The notes: a model not told the origin generated them from the sequence alone. A stretch of DNA of 64,000 nucleotides from Rhipicephalus microplus (GCF_043290135.1 NC_134707.1:81796987-81860986); one strand, 5' to 3'. Shown: positions 1 to 12,945, counted from the stretch's first letter. Program-made: numbers and translations.

Positions 1-1287
1 TTACCAGACGACTGGATGGAGGGAAAGGTCATTCCAATCCACAAATCAGTTAACAGACAGTCCCCCCTAAATTATTGACCCATCTCTCTAACAAGCGTCC
101 CCTGCAAAATCATGGAACATATCATATAATTACACATCATGAACTTTCTTGACACCAACAATTTTTTTCATTTTTCCCAGCACGGATTTCGTAAATCATT
201 ATCCAGTGAATCCCAACTTGCTATATTTATTCGTGATATACACTCTTCTCTCGACCATCACTTTCAGACCGATTCAATCTTTCTCGACTTCGCAAAAGCC
301 TTTGATAAGGTACCGCACAAACACCTACTGTTAAAACTTTCCCAGCTGAACCTGCACCCCAACATTCTTGCATGGACCACACAATTTCTTACTAACCGCT
401 CTCAGTTCGTCTCCATTAAAAATACCCGTTCTAGCTCCCTCCCAGTAACATCCGGCGTCCCCCAAGGATTTGTACTCGCACCCCTCTTGTTCCTAATATA
501 TATTAATGATCTTCCTGTTCATGTATCTTCCCATATCCGTTTATTTGCCAATGACTGTGTCATCTATCACACAGTTACTAACATTTCTGATCAAACTACA
601 CTCCAACAGGATCTGGATCTCGTGCAACAGTGGTGTGATCTTTAGTTAATGAAGCTTAACCCTACTAAATGCAAACTCGCCTTATTTAAATGCCAGCGTA
701 ATCCTTTATAATTCTCATACCTAATCTCTAATTCGGCTATCGAACAAGTTCAGTCATAAATACCTAGGCGTCACCTTAACATCTGAACTTTCCTGGAACA
801 CTCACATAAACAACATCATATCATCCGCGAACAGACCCCTCGGTTTCCTAAAGCGTCATTTGCGTCACGCACCACTAGACATAAAACTTCTGGCTTACAA
901 ATCGCTCATCAGACCTAAACTACAATATGCAGCGCCCATCTGGAGCCCGCACCAGATATACCTAATAAACTAAATAGAATCTGTACAAAATCGTGCCACT
1001 AGGTTCATTCACTCTTCATATTCATATGAAATAAGCATATCATCCCTAAAACATGACATTGATATTGATAATCTTTCTGTGCATCACCGCATCGCCAGCC
1101 TCTGTTTGTTTCACAAGTTCTGTCACAGTTCCCTCAATCAAGCACCTTACATTATCCCACCAACGCGCATATCTCACCGCACAACCCATTCTTATTCAAT
1201 CGCATGCGCGCTCGCACTACTACTTTTGCTGCCTCATTTTTCCTTCGCACAGCAGTGGACTGGAATGGCCTTCCCCATGACATTGCA
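1..1287 (+). mobile_element. Decayed non-LTR retrotransposon (CR1/Rex-like LINE), reverse transcriptase and 3' part
   Basis: The first 1.29 kb reads as the RT and C-terminal part of a LINE ORF2, cut on the left by the window edge. Frame 1 from base 1 has in-frame stops near 79 and 127, then stays open over 139-645. Visible RT motifs are HGFRKS, LDFAKAFDKVPH and SGVPQG, followed by LLFLIYINDLP. The catalytic FADD box reads FAND, so one metal-binding Asp is lost. After 645 the frame breaks, then resumes with the usual LINE C-terminal region: YLGVTL near 760, [15 protein letters not shown] near 890, and DWNGLPHDIAAIT near 1257. Stops, frameshifts and the FAND change make it a dead copy. CR1/Rex-like placement is from motif style only. 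Confidence 0.88.
139..645 (+). pseudogene. LINE reverse transcriptase fragment
   Basis: This is the longest open stretch of the LINE at the window start (168 codons). It covers RT fingers and palm: GFRKS around residue 17, the first catalytic Asp in LDFAKAFD around residue 50, SGVPQG around residue 105, and the second catalytic box as FAND instead of FADD around residue 137. The first Met is not a natural start, because the upstream sequence continues the same domain through two stops. No activity is expected. Confidence 0.85.
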
Positions 1288-1298
1288 GCCATCACGTG

Positions 1299-1299
1299 T

Positions 1300-1358
<59 letters not shown>

Positions 1359-1410
1359 TTAGAATACCCTCAGGGCCCGTAGGGCATTACAGAGGGGGTG
1401 GGTACAACAT
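1299..1410 (-). mobile_element. Simple TTTA tract plus 3' tail of a minus-strand LINE
   Basis: Bases 1299-1360 are about 15 TTTA units. The next 50 bases, read on the minus strand, give a GC-rich segment (CCCTCTGTAATGCCCTACGG) leading into repeated TAAA. That is the usual layout of a CR1/L2-type LINE 3' end with a (TAAA)n tail. The plus-strand LINE stops abruptly at this tract, so two LINEs appear to lie tail to tail. The second element is only its tail. Confidence 0.6.
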
Positions 1411-1689
1411 TTTATAACACACAAGAAAAAAAGACAAAGAAAAGAAACAAGTGTCAGATGCGCAAATCAGGAAGGCAACATAAATCAACTAAAAATGTAT
1501 AAGTAAGAATTCAAGCACATACAAGACAAAGATATATAATGGAAACTGCGTATAGTTACAAACATTGCTGAGTAATTGCAGTCTTGAATAACAAAGGGTC
1601 TGTTATTATTACAACGGAAGAGGGAAGGTGTTCATCAACGTTTGCGCAAAATATAAATACATATTGCTTGTCAGAAGATCACTCTCTGT

Positions 1690-1769
1690 AACCTCCATTT
1701 GTTAACCTACCCCTTATGTAATACCCCCTCACCGGGGTCTTTAAGATAATAAAGTGAAGTGAAGTGAAA
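1690..1769 (+). mobile_element. LINE 3'-end remnant with AATAAAGTGAAG tail
   Basis: A short pyrimidine-rich segment, then CCCTCACCGGGGTCTTTAAG, then AATAAAGTGAAGTGAAGTGAA. It resembles a LINE 3' UTR ending in a short tandem tail. No coding sequence is attached. The assignment is from layout only. Confidence 0.4.
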
Positions 1770-2748
1770 GTTAGCAATGCTAACCACATGCTTGGCTTGT
1801 GCGAGAAATGTCGCACCACTCCTTCCTTTCTTAATGTTAACGTACAATCAAACCAAAACATGTGCATGCATGTGCCTTTAACACATTTTGTAAACAGATT
1901 TGTCCAATGCCTATGAACAAGCCTTACCAATGCCTTTTGGCCTGTTTGACACTTCAGGGCCTTCAGTGCACTGTAAGGGCACAAGAAAACTTGTGGGTCT
2001 TAAAAGTGACTTGTTTCAAGACTTTGCAATATGATGGTTGATTGAAAGTGATAAAATACTGAAGTTGATAAATGAGTTAGTTGTGGTGTCTTGTATAATA
2101 ATATGCATACTCTTAAAAAAAGAAGCAAGCATGCAAATTACTAAATTCATAATGAAAACTTAATGAGATCAGTGAAAGATTGGTTGTTGTGGTAACTCAC
2201 CTGCAGTTTGATTGTAATTATGGAATATGAATGTTTAACTATCTTGAGTTTTAATGAACTGGCATTTAGTTTGTGAATAACAGTATGCTAAAGAGCATGT
2301 ACATATTCTTGTTTGGTTGTACAACAACAGCATTAGGAAATATTTTTAAAGAATGAGTGGTAAAAAATTTGTGGCACAAGCCAAGAACATTATTAGCATT
2401 GCTCATTTTGTAGCCAGCCTGGACATTCGAGAATAATTTAACAGACATCTGCCCAGCCAAGTATTTAAAATTACCAAGGATGTTTCAAGGGATGACTACA
2501 TAATAATTGCACCTGCATGCATGAGCTTTTGTCTCTCAAGTTTCATGCATGTGCTTTGTCATGGCAGAGCACGGTGCAAATACACCCAATGGTTGTCGGC
2601 CACTGTTTGGTACCCAAGTTGCGCAGCAAAACGAATTTGAAATAAAATTTAACACAAAATGTTTCATTGCTCTTTCCCAGTTGATGTATTATTTCCATTG
2701 CAATATAAAAACAAGTACATCAAATACTGGCTGTATCTCCCTTTGCAG
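1770..2748. other. AT-rich non-coding stretch upstream of the first recognised exon
   Basis: No credible coding region, RNA gene or clear repeat is seen. It ends in a polypyrimidine/CAG acceptor (tctccctttgcag) that precedes the exon at 2749. The upstream exon required by the reading phase was not found here and may lie outside the window. Confidence 0.5.
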
Positions 2749-2841
2749 CTATGATAAGGACTCCTAGAAATCTTAAAAGTAGGAATCAAGTATCTGGCGA
2801 AAACATCAAGCCCTTAAAATCTACAGAAGTGTTAAGCAAGG
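2749..2841 (+). CDS. Exon A of an unrecognised spliced host gene
   Basis: This 93-base block lies between a good acceptor (ctttgcag, AG at 2747-2748) and a consensus donor (GTAAGT at 2842). It reads as two bases (CT) closing an upstream codon, then 30 open codons from ATGATAAGG, then one base (G). The peptide begins MIRTPRNLKSRNQVSG and contains ENIKPLKSTEVLSK. The single trailing G joins the leading AC of the block at 15959 to give GAC (Asp) with no frame break. The initial CT implies an upstream coding exon, unless translation starts at the internal ATG. The peptide is hydrophilic and Lys/Ser/Thr-rich and matches no family I recognise. Support comes from splice sites and phase agreement, not homology. 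Confidence 0.6.
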
Positions 2842-5800
2842 GTAAGTGACAATTGTATAGGTAGCAAAATTACTTTCCTAGAGCGAAGCAGCCAGCTGCA
2901 CTAGATAAGCTGTCATGTTTAATGCGTATCACCTGCCAGGGATGAAACTTATGATACTTTTACACATTTTCGCTTTATTTCAGTGCACTTAACATTTTAA
3001 ATTTTATTAAACTAGTAAAAAATGTTTAGTTCTACAAATAATGGCGACTGAATCAAATAGAACAGTATTCAACTTGGTATGTGAAATCGTAGAATATTTT
3101 GCACACTCTTCGAATTTGGCAGTTACAGAATTTCCCTGCGACGCATACTTCTCCATATGGGCTTTACACGTTTTTTAGAGAAAGCTTCTGGGCCATCATC
3201 GTGAAATAATTTTTTTAATTAAGCCATCATAGCAAGTGTGGTACTTCATTTGTTTTTTGCAAAGCAGTTGTAGGGTTCACATATCTCTATTTTCAAGAAA
3301 TATGAAGTGAATGAATGAAAGTATAGTTAGGCAGCTAACTGAATGATATAATGACCCGTATGGACTATGACCACTGGAAGGGTGGAGCATGTGTTGTTAC
3401 ACGTGAACTTACAGGCTGTTAAGGGTAGATAGACAAATATGGCTGATTGTGTGTAAGTATTAGGGCATGTCAGTTCAGATTAAATACAAGACAAAGATTA
3501 CAGGCAGCAGTCCTGATAGATGTGAACTGTTGGAAGCAGTTCAAGCTGGAAAAGAAGTGGTGTATTTAATTGTGACACATTTGTTGAAACTTTGAAAATC
3601 AGGAAAATTTCTCGGGCAGGCAATGTTAAGTGATGTTTTTGATGACTGTGACATTGCAGACTGTCACTCTTCACATGTGTCTGTTTCCTTATATATTTTC
3701 TACCAAAGCCACAAACAAAGATATATGGCAGTTAACTCGCGTCCTGTTCCCTGTCTTATGCAAGTGTCATTCTGCACTTTATTACCTTAGAAGTACTTGC
3801 TGCTAGGCAGGTTGGTATAACATTATTAGGGAAAATTCTAGACGATGCGAATGTGTGGTGCAGTGTAAATATTTTCTGTAGTTCAGCTGTGACCGATGCT
3901 CTTTCTCTGTGCTTTTTCATTTTTCCAGTGGTGCTTAGGCGTCTATAATTTTCCCCCTTAGCTTAATTAGCTCCCTGAAGCTATGCATCATCTTGCCCAT
4001 TAACAACCATTGTTAAGCTATTGTATGTGGCATTGTTGATGCAAAATGACCTTAGAGTATATGCTAAAGCTCCTGCAGGATCACCGGCTGAATGTGACAA
4101 CCAGTTCACCATTTATAGGACCCGAAGTATTGACATTTTCAATATATTTGTTCGCACAGTGCTTCATTGGAGTCATGCAAGCTTAAAACATGGTGCTCCC
4201 ACAGAGAAATTTTTCTTCCTGTGCTGTGACCAATGGGAAAACAATGTAGACAATAATGAAAAGAGATCACAACTAGGCTTAGCTGTGTGATGTCTGCCTC
4301 AATAAAAATGTAATAAATTAATGCAAGTGTGCTTGTATAACCATGGTGTTGCCAGTTTATTACTACATTTGATATGAATCTCTGCTCGCTCCACCATGGT
4401 GTTCCTAAGGGCATACACAGTCTTACCTCTGAGACAGCATTGCCAGAACTAATTTCACTGTCACAATCTTGAACAGGTGTGCAACAAGCATGCGCCAATG
4501 CAGAGAACACAAGAGAAGTGGTCACTGCTTGCATGTTCAAGGTCGTATACACGCACACCGGACTATGATTTTGCAGTGTCTTACATTTTGAGTGGAGTAT
4601 ACATCCTGATGGCGGGAGCCATCTCTGTGGTCACCAGCTAGACTGTCACAATGTGCATATTGTTGCTTCAGACAACTGTTTAGGACAAAAAAAGGGCACC
4701 GTAGAAAAAAAAATATTTTTAGGCTAATGTAAGAGCTTGTGGTGAGGAGACTCTCAAAAGGTATATGGTGTGTCATCTTGCAATAGAGAAGCAACATTTA
4801 TACCTAGTTTATGTTAGTAGGAGTCTGCTAAACATTGGCCATACAAGCTTGTGGCTAGAGAAGGATGATGTTCAGAAGATGCCCTCCTGAAATGTTAACC
4901 TGCACCGTCCTCCCTTGCCCTTCTTGGTGCACTGGAATTTTTGCCCTATAGGTACTAATTCCTTTAGTGGGTACTCTTGAAGGGCTTCTGAATAAGCTCG
5001 CTCTTACCACCTGCTTTACCCAAGGGCAAATCCTACTGTTGGAACTTGTTTGCTTGGCAGAAATTTTTAACAGGAAAAGAAGCTTCACTCGTTACACAAA
5101 TAAAGCTACAGCATTGCAAGATTACTATGATGGTATGTACACAGACCTCCCACATACAACTCACTGAAATGTCACCAATTACCTCTATGGTGAGCATGGT
5201 TATGCCTTAAGACAGCATGTAAGTTTCTTGATCCTATACTTTTTAATCAGTACATGAACCTTGAAAAAACAAGATCGTCACGTGCAGTGCATAAAACCAG
5301 TGCTTACGAAGTGCAATGACGCAATCGGAAGCATCAGCAAAAGTAAATGCACCCTGCTGGAAAGCAAATTCTGCATGAAGCCTGTAAATGTACTGTTAAC
5401 AAAGTCTTCTCGACAACTTCATTGTCTATTTCTGCAATTTGCATAATCCTGTTTCATACATACCTTGCTGCTCACCCTATAATTATTGACCTCTGAGTGT
5501 TACTCAAGTGACCATGCGCATTTAACATACCTGCAAGCCTCAGTGCTAACCTAATGAAATTGGAGACTTTAATAAAGTAATGCTCTCTAATGCTCACCCC
5601 TTCAAAAAAAGTTTTTAGCATCCCCTGAAAACCTATTCTTTAAAAATTTGATCATCAGAGTTGCGATGTATCTCCACACCTGATGACAGACATTTGTCCA
5701 ATTACAGCCACATTATAACAACAAGCAGCCTTTGTAAGATGCGTGGAAACGTGCCATCATCTCAGGTCAACATGTTTCCTGAAACCAACTTGCTCTTAGT

Positions 5801-6320
5801 TATGCGACAGAATAGTTTTCATAAACCATTTTCTTGCTAAGCTCAACTTGCCCCATGACAAACTGTGTGTTTAATTTTAGACCATTCTTGGGGAGCTATT
5901 TTTCTTAATAACTAAAGAAAGCCCGATAAAGTGAAGCATGAGCTTTTAAAAGGAAATTTGCAAAACATGCACAATCGTCTCCAATACCTAGCCTGAGTAT
6001 ATATTTCATTAATAATGATCATTTTCATTTTAGAACACATATCTGATGGCACAAAATCTGGAGTACCAAGGAGTCTGTCACACGTATCTTTCACTTCTTT
6101 ATTAGGGGTCATGCAACAATTTTAAATTATTCATGCGATATACTAGAAGTTTACTGCAGTGTGAATCACTTGCCACAATTAAAAAAAATAATTATTGGGG
6201 GAACATATGGACTCTTTACAAAGGTTGAAGTTGGTGCTGATGCCGTCTGTCGCATGACCAGTAATGAGACAAAGCACGGCGCATCGCATTAGGCCTAATA
6301 GCAGTGCTACGCTTCCATTT

Positions 6321-6342
6321 CACACACACACACGCGCGCGCA
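6321..6342. repeat. CA/CG dinucleotide microsatellite
   Basis: A run of about seven CA units passes directly into about four CG units inside otherwise unremarkable AT-rich intronic sequence. Confidence 0.85.
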
Positions 6343-6525
6343 TAATGTATGCTTTACTGCAATACACTGCAAGCACTTCACCCCATGACACTGGTGTATT
6401 GCGGCAATGTTAACTTTTAAAAAGACCTTTACGGGTTAGCAATTGAAGCTCGACAATGCTCCCAGCAATGAAATTTCTATTTTATTACATTTTTTTCATT
6501 GTTATACACTTGCCTAAACTAGTGT

Positions 6526-6642
6526 TACCAGCCGTCCCGAATTTCGCTGGACTGTCCAAGACTTTGCCCGCGCTGTCCCAGTCGGGACAAATGTCCCCGA
6601 TTTTTTCCGGACTGTTCAGTAAATGAAAAAAAAAAGAAGAAA
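6526..6642. repeat. Probable repeat fragment with GTCCCG/GGGACA self-complementary core
   Basis: The segment alternates gtcccgaatttc, ctgtcccagtcgggac and tccggactgt and ends in an A-rich tract. Its start (gttaccagccgtcccg) loosely resembles the inverted end of the element at 11613, so it may be a decayed relative. No inverted partner was found. Weak call. Confidence 0.3.
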
Positions 6643-8079
6643 CGTTTTGCGTTATAAAAGGCATGCCAAGTAACGAGTGTCCGTCTGATCACATAGACAA
6701 AGAAATATTGCTGTGGTTAGCTGCAAGGAACTTTAAACACTTCAGCTGAACTTTAGCGTCAACTTTTACTAGAGCATTCTAGAGCGAGAGGAAGTGTCAC
6801 GAAGAGCACATAGCAAAATTTAGTGCCACATCAAGAGACCGACGCAATGAAGAGAAGAAATAACGGATTTGTTTGGAAGGCACCGCAACAAAGAAAACTA
6901 ATTTCCTCACCCACACACAACTACCTTCACTGTTGGTTACCCCAATCTAAACACACACTGCTAAGCAAACAAATTGCCATCATCTGCGACTGCTTAATAA
7001 AGCCACTCGGACAAGAACGTTCTCTAATTCCAACTTGTGCATTCCGTATCTATCTCACGCACTTAAGCAAGAACAAGCTTCAATGAAAGCGTTGGCACAG
7101 TATATACTTCCTCCCAAGTGACACCAGCTGTTTGATCGGTCCTCAAGCAACACGCATGCACCTACCATACATCCGCGTAGTACATGCATCAGACCAATAT
7201 TCACAAATCGCGTTCCAAAGGCCTTTATTTTATGCTCGTTGTCATTGCTTGTAGATTTGGTGGCAAACACTTCGGGCTGGTAGGTGTTAATTCTGTGCTT
7301 CGGGCGAATGACGTTAACTACTCGATAAGCACGGCGACATCACAGGAATTAAGAAAAGCGGCAGCGACTTGCGTATGAATCACTTTCTAACAACAGAAAG
7401 CGACCACGACCCCACGGGCAGAGGCGCTTCTCGCCATTTCAAACAGATTACAGTCCAATCCAACACCAACATCGGAGAAAAAAGCATCACGACTAGAATA
7501 CGATGAACCCGCCACAGACTGTGTGTCACAAGCTAGTGAGGAACTCTACCTGAACCACGGAATAAAGAACGCCCAAATCGCCTGAAAAGTGTTTTTTAAC
7601 ACACCGATTTTAACGCCACCTATTTATACACTTTAAGCCAAGTCAAGCCGGTTTTAAGCGGCTATTGGGTGAACCGAACCGTTTTGCCTCGAAATGGTTC
7701 GTGCCACCGGGGGAACCGAAACTTGGCTGTATCGTCCTCGTAGCCCCTCTTCGCCAGAATCATGTCGGTGTAGGGGCCGCTTTTTAGCTGAAGTCCATCG
7801 TAAAGTGCACTTGCAGTCGTCCCAAAGACGAAGAATAATAAATCTTGTGTGAATGCAGCGTTTTAGCGACTCATGAATAAACGAAAGTTTTGCATTGTTG
7901 TTAGCTAGGTGTCTACTTCAAAACAAAAATTGTGACGTTCTTGCTTATCGGCTATGTGACGAGCTTTAACTGTGCTTGAGAGTTGTTCTTGAGTCGAGAG
8001 TTGTTCAAGACCTGCAACTGTACACCGCTATTTCGGAGGCTATGCAAAATGTTGCGTTGTTGCACCGTCCGCCACAGGT

Positions 8080-8422
8080 GACGCTAGCGACCAAGAACAA
8101 TCTAAAATAAAAGAGGGGAAGGGTGTGGTAGCCGTTTCTCTTCTCATGCGGCAGGCATCTTCTAGAGGAGGCGTTGAGCATATAGGCGTGACTAGCGTGT
8201 ACTAGAAGGGTTCTTGTTCACTGGGTGACCCTCTCTCCGGCTTGGAAGGCACGTGGGCAGCGCAGCGCGCACTGGATGACGATCCGAAACTAGTAATGGA
8301 ACGGCGCTGAACACTTTGGGCCAGCGCTGTTCTGGTAGGTGTTCTGTGGTATTACCAGCGAGTAACAGCTCGCCGACAACGAAGCTAGTACAAGAGAACG
8401 CGCGCTGGATGTACTGACAACG
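8080..8422 (+). promoter_or_regulatory. GC-rich, CpG-containing block ending in a splice-donor consensus; possible internal promoter or 5'-UTR exon
   Basis: Compared with its flanks this block is GC-rich, with many CG dinucleotides (cgcagcgcgcactgg, aacgcgcgctgg). It ends at acaacg followed by GTGAGT at 8423, a strong donor. No long ORF is present. It could be an untranslated first exon of the same gene or of another transcript. No initiator or TATA element decides this, and it may be chance. Confidence 0.3.
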
Positions 8423-11029
8423 GTGAGTGTTTTCACGTCATTAATAGACGCACTGTACAGACATCACGATCGGTCGTGCGCCTTCTTCTACGGTTGCATT
8501 CCGACACGAGGCCCACGCAGCGCCCAGCCACTGTGCCCGTGTTCCGCGTGAAACTCACCGGCGTCAGCATTGTGCGACCGTGGTGACTTAGAGCACGGTG
8601 CGAGTGACACTTGAATGCGGTTGCTCTAACGTTGAGATTACAATGCTCGGGGCGAGTGTAACAAGCGGTACAGAAAAAAAAAGTGTTTTATTACGCACAT
8701 GCAAGTTGTTACTGTACACATACCGAACACAAAACTACGTATGTGCACATGATCCTCATTGTGTCTTGCTGGGCACAACAGTTTCGTCCATTGCCACAAA
8801 CAGGAGCACTGTCCAACCGTCGCTGACCTGCAAGGCGTTCGTCGTCGTTCGGCTTCGTCATGGTGCCCAACGAAATTTCGCTGAACACTTCAAATGCTTC
8901 ATCCGCCGCACGACACAGATATGCGCTCGTTCTACGCACTGTTCAGGCCCCGTAGTGGACGAAAGGTTTTGTAAACGTTGCTAAGAGTACAGTAACTGCC
9001 AGGAAAACACTGCGTAACCAATAACGCGGCGCAGAGCACGTATATTGTCCGCAACGGCTCAGCACGAGACCTGCGGAGACACACATATGCCGCCGCGGCC
9101 GCTCACTGCTAGACCAGCTTCACTGCGCAACATGTAACCATAGTAACGCCGCCATTGTGCCCGGTGAGTATGGCCGTCATGATATCATTTCCTCCACTCT
9201 TTTCACGTAGCGCGCTGGCTGGGCATGCCCGCTCCTATCTTTCCTTCCTCTGTGATCTGACGTATTGTTACAGCGCAGTCTACTTAAACGGAATGCTCGT
9301 TGACGACTGTGTCGTACGCAGCCGCGACGTACCATCCCCTCCTAGCATGGCATAGAGTTTCATACAATAAAACAATGCTGTATGAAGCACTATGCCTATC
9401 TAGTATGTGTGCGTCAGTGTCCAATTGAATATTCCCGCTCATTGAAAAAAAAGATTTTCTGGCGTTGTGTTCGATATTTAGTAACCAAAATAAATTTGAA
9501 ATGTTTAAAAAGCTTCTTTGCAAAATAATTTGGACTTCCATTTGCATTTTGCAATTCGTTTCTTGCTGAAACTTTTGGAATATTTGTAAAATTATTGTTT
9601 TTGACTGTGCCGCAAACGTGGGGCATGACTGAATTTCCGGCTGCAGAAATGCGACGGAATCTGTGCTTTCGTGTAGTCACCACCTTGGTCACCACAGCAC
9701 GTTAAATCGGACGATCAACATCCTCGGCACCGACGACTACATCGCATAAAACGAAACATGGCTGGCGTTGAGCCGTTGTAGTTGAGAGCAATTTTTCTTA
9801 TTAGGAACTTTCGCACGTGCTGTTATGTCATGAAACCAGTAATAAGTTATTCTAGTAAAGAATAAGGTATTTATAAATTGTAAAAATTATGTATACGTAA
9901 GTTAACAGACATCTCCCTATAAGGCCCTGGCGTTGAAACCACTCATTCAGTCTGAAATGGAACGCAAAGGTGTTTCGGGCACTCGTTCTTCAGAAAATGT
10001 CATTTTCATCAAATGGCATTAGTTTTCCCACTTGACGGCAAACAAATGACGTTACAAATGAATGACATTCGCTGTAAATGACATTATATTTGCCGTGTAA
10101 CAGGGTTATCACTCATTAATGTGAAAAAAATCTTCTCGTCAGTGCCTCAATCAAAGGTCAGACCACTGGCCGGATTGTGCAATAAGGTACTAGAGGAAAT
10201 GAAAAGACCATGAGTAATAGCGACAGATTTAAGCATTCATTTTTTTTTTTTCATTTGAATAGCGTTATATTTTCGAATTACGTTTCAGTGTCATAAAAAA
10301 CAAGTCCGTCGCACAGCCCCGTCAAGGAGCTTTGATGCTGCACCTTGGAGTCAATATGTTTAGCAAACGTAGTCTAATGACTTTTATGCATGCCATAATT
10401 AGTGCTCACGATTGGAGTATGTATGTTATTGTCCATTCTGAATCAATTCTGTTATGCTTACGCAGTAAAAGGAGTTTATGCTGAGGAGTGTCACGGCTTT
10501 CGCGACTTGTTGAACATGTCGAGCTGCTGCACATGCGTGTGGAATGGACACCACAGCACATAAATGCAAACCGCTGTCGTGTTGAGATGTCATTGTTTGC
10601 AGCATGTGTTGCATGCGAGGCTCTACGATTGCCTTGGATCTGAAAATTCTGATAATTGTTTCATGGCGTCTTGTTATCATTACGTAATTGTACAGAGCGA
10701 GGTGAATTGATGTATGGTAATTTGTTTTTTTTTCATTATGTACAGGTAGGGTTGCTATCTTTTCTCGAACAAAAAAAAAAAACAGCTCTTCGATAAGGGA
10801 GAAGGGGGTCGGGATGAGCTGTCAACAGAATAAATTAGCCTTGAACAATGCACGCAATGCAGGTCCGTGGCATGCAGTGCCATTTAATTTAACATTGCTT
10901 TTCTTGAGCCAAATAAACCTGGTGTAGCTAAAATGGCCCACTAAGCTAGCCTGATAGTCTAATTGCTGGCATAAAAATACCCATGATTAGAACGATTCTT
11001 TGTTTACTGCTCTGAAGAAAAAATTCCGC

Positions 11030-11520
11030 CATATCCACGAAGTGAATGATGATGAGTGGGTGAAGCTCCGGAGGTAAACCTGGTAAACCATGAATCCTCT
11101 GTACATTTTGCCCACTCGATTTTATTACATCGTTCCCCCTAGCGTACGTCGCCGCACTAAATCGAACGATTGCCTTCAACCAATGACACGCGCCATATGT
11201 GACATCATTCCTATTTTATAAGATCTTGCGTCTTTCATCAACTACAAGTACCGCTTTCTAGTTTATAACATCTTGCATCTTTTCATCATCAGCTACAAGT
11301 ACCACCATCTAGTAAACACTACAAGAACTAAACGAGAGGTGGCTACATACAGGAGACGGTACCGCCATCTAGTGAACACTGCAAGAACTAAACTAGAGGT
11401 GGCTACATACAGGGGACCGTACCGCCATCTAGTGAACACTGCAAGACCTAAACTAGAGGTGGCTACATACAGGCTACAGGGGACGCACAGCCCACGCCCT
11501 AAGGAGCTTCGCCCCTAAAA
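11030..11520. mobile_element. Tick-type repeat ending in GGAGCTTCGCCCC, nested in the preceding element
   Basis: It begins ccgccatatccacgaagtgaatgatg, carries tgggtgaagctcc near 11060, and ends ggagcttcgcccctaaaa. The inner 'gaagctcc' and the terminal 'ggagcttcgcccc' are inverted with respect to each other. The same start and end motifs recur at 46719-47489. The interior contains a 60-bp tandem array. Confidence 0.55.
11299..11473. repeat. Three tandem copies of a 60-bp unit
   Basis: Units of 60 bases containing accgccatctagt, acactgcaagaac and ctagaggtggctacatacag repeat in register. The second and third copies are almost identical and the first is slightly diverged. One diverged copy of the same motif occurs at about 47016-47056 in the related repeat. 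The plus-strand ORF here is only the translation of this array. Confidence 0.9.
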
Positions 11521-12945
11521 AAAAAAGGCTGACAGTGGGTGTGGACCTGCAACTAGTCCGCTGTCTAAAAAATTGGCCGAGCTGGTCTCAAAGGGGACAG
11601 GTGGCAACCCTATGTACAACTTATTTAATCCAAGGAGAGTTCAGGGGCATTATTTGTAGTGTTTTGATGTAATGCAGTAATTATGAAATGTTTGTATACA
11701 AGTAAAAGTGGACTAAAAGACAATGTGCCGCTGCTAGGGCCCGAACGTACAACTTTCAGATAATGCATTCGATGCCTTACGGGCTCACCTACAGCGTCGT
11801 TTATCGTACTGTCCACTACTACAACCTTTGGGTGACTGGATATGTTGTCCAAAGGATATTGGTTCAGATACTGTGAGTTGCAATTTTCACAGTGAAAGCT
11901 TTTTTGTGGCTAGAAGAAACGAAAAACTGTTCAGTAGCGGTGTCATGAGCAGTGTCCATTGGCTGTGTTATCAGTTACGTCATTCACAACACTGTATCCA
12001 AGCACGTGCATTATTGGCTGCGTTGCTAGCAAGCTTGCAATGTCAAACGCTTAAAACAACGCAGCAATAAGGTGTATGGTTAATGTTATGGTTGCGGGAG
12101 CGAGTTTTCTGGGGTGGAGGCCCGCTTTCGGCAGTAGTTTAGCTTCGGCTGCAGCGTCTGTGACCACCTGTCGTTTGAGAATGATTACTGTAACTAACGC
12201 GTTGCAAAATCAAATCCGCTCATTACACGCTTCTGTGACCATGATCATGCTAGGCACACTGTGCGGCATGTGAAATGAACACTGAGGTAAACCCAAGCCA
12301 AACGTGTGTCTAACCTCGTTTAAAAGCAGGAACTTGTAACCAATAATTGCGAAAGGCTTCAGTGCAGCAATGGGTTGAATGCACCACTAAACACCGGGGC
12401 CGCTTGTTCCAGCTTTCGCTGGTTAGCCATTTGTACCGATCGCTTGGGAGGTGATTGTTTTTATTTTTTTATTTAATTTGTTTACACCTATATCATAATT
12501 ACTGTTACATTTAAGGACTAGAAATAATGCTCCTGTACCTCTCTTGGCTTCATTTTTTGTTTCTTTCATGAGCTTGCACACTCTATCATCAGGCACTTAG
12601 ACTGGTAAGCTTTTCGTTGCGCTGAGGAAAACAAGTACCATGAAAATTGGTTATCGTGCTTTCTTCTAAAAAGTTCACTGCGATGTTTTACTTACCAGAG
12701 TCTAACCCATGTGTGGGTGCTGCTTTTTTTTTTTTTTTTTTTTGTGGGGCGACTTTCCAGAAAGAACTGCCTTTGGCCCGCAAAACGTCCTTCCTACTGT
12801 CTGAAGCGGTGGCTACATGGAAACGCCCCATCTGCCCTCACCTGATGGTGTGTATAAGCCTTACCTGGATTTCATTGCTCTTAGGGGTGGGCAGATGCTT
12901 TGAAATCATGTTGCGATACAATACAAGATACTTGGGCAAGTAGTA

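Larger units (their letters stand above)
10745..11613. mobile_element. Non-autonomous DNA element with TAGGGTTGC inverted ends and GTACA duplication
   Basis: The left end reads GGTAGGGTTGCTATC. The reverse complement of the right end reads ATAGGGTTGCCACC. GTACA occurs immediately outside both ends (10740-10744 and 11614-11618), consistent with a 5-bp target duplication. GTAC is palindromic, so this is moderate support only. There is no transposase inside. A separate repeat family (about 11030-11520) is nested within it. Superfamily unknown. Confidence 0.5.

Noticed and set aside
4139..4797. Minus-strand ORFs of 139 and 86 codons
   Set aside because: No motif, no splice context and no coding-like composition; probably chance in AT-rich sequence.
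8598..8984. Open frames on both strands in GC-richer DNA
   Set aside because: No family similarity; kept only as a note in the promoter-like finding.
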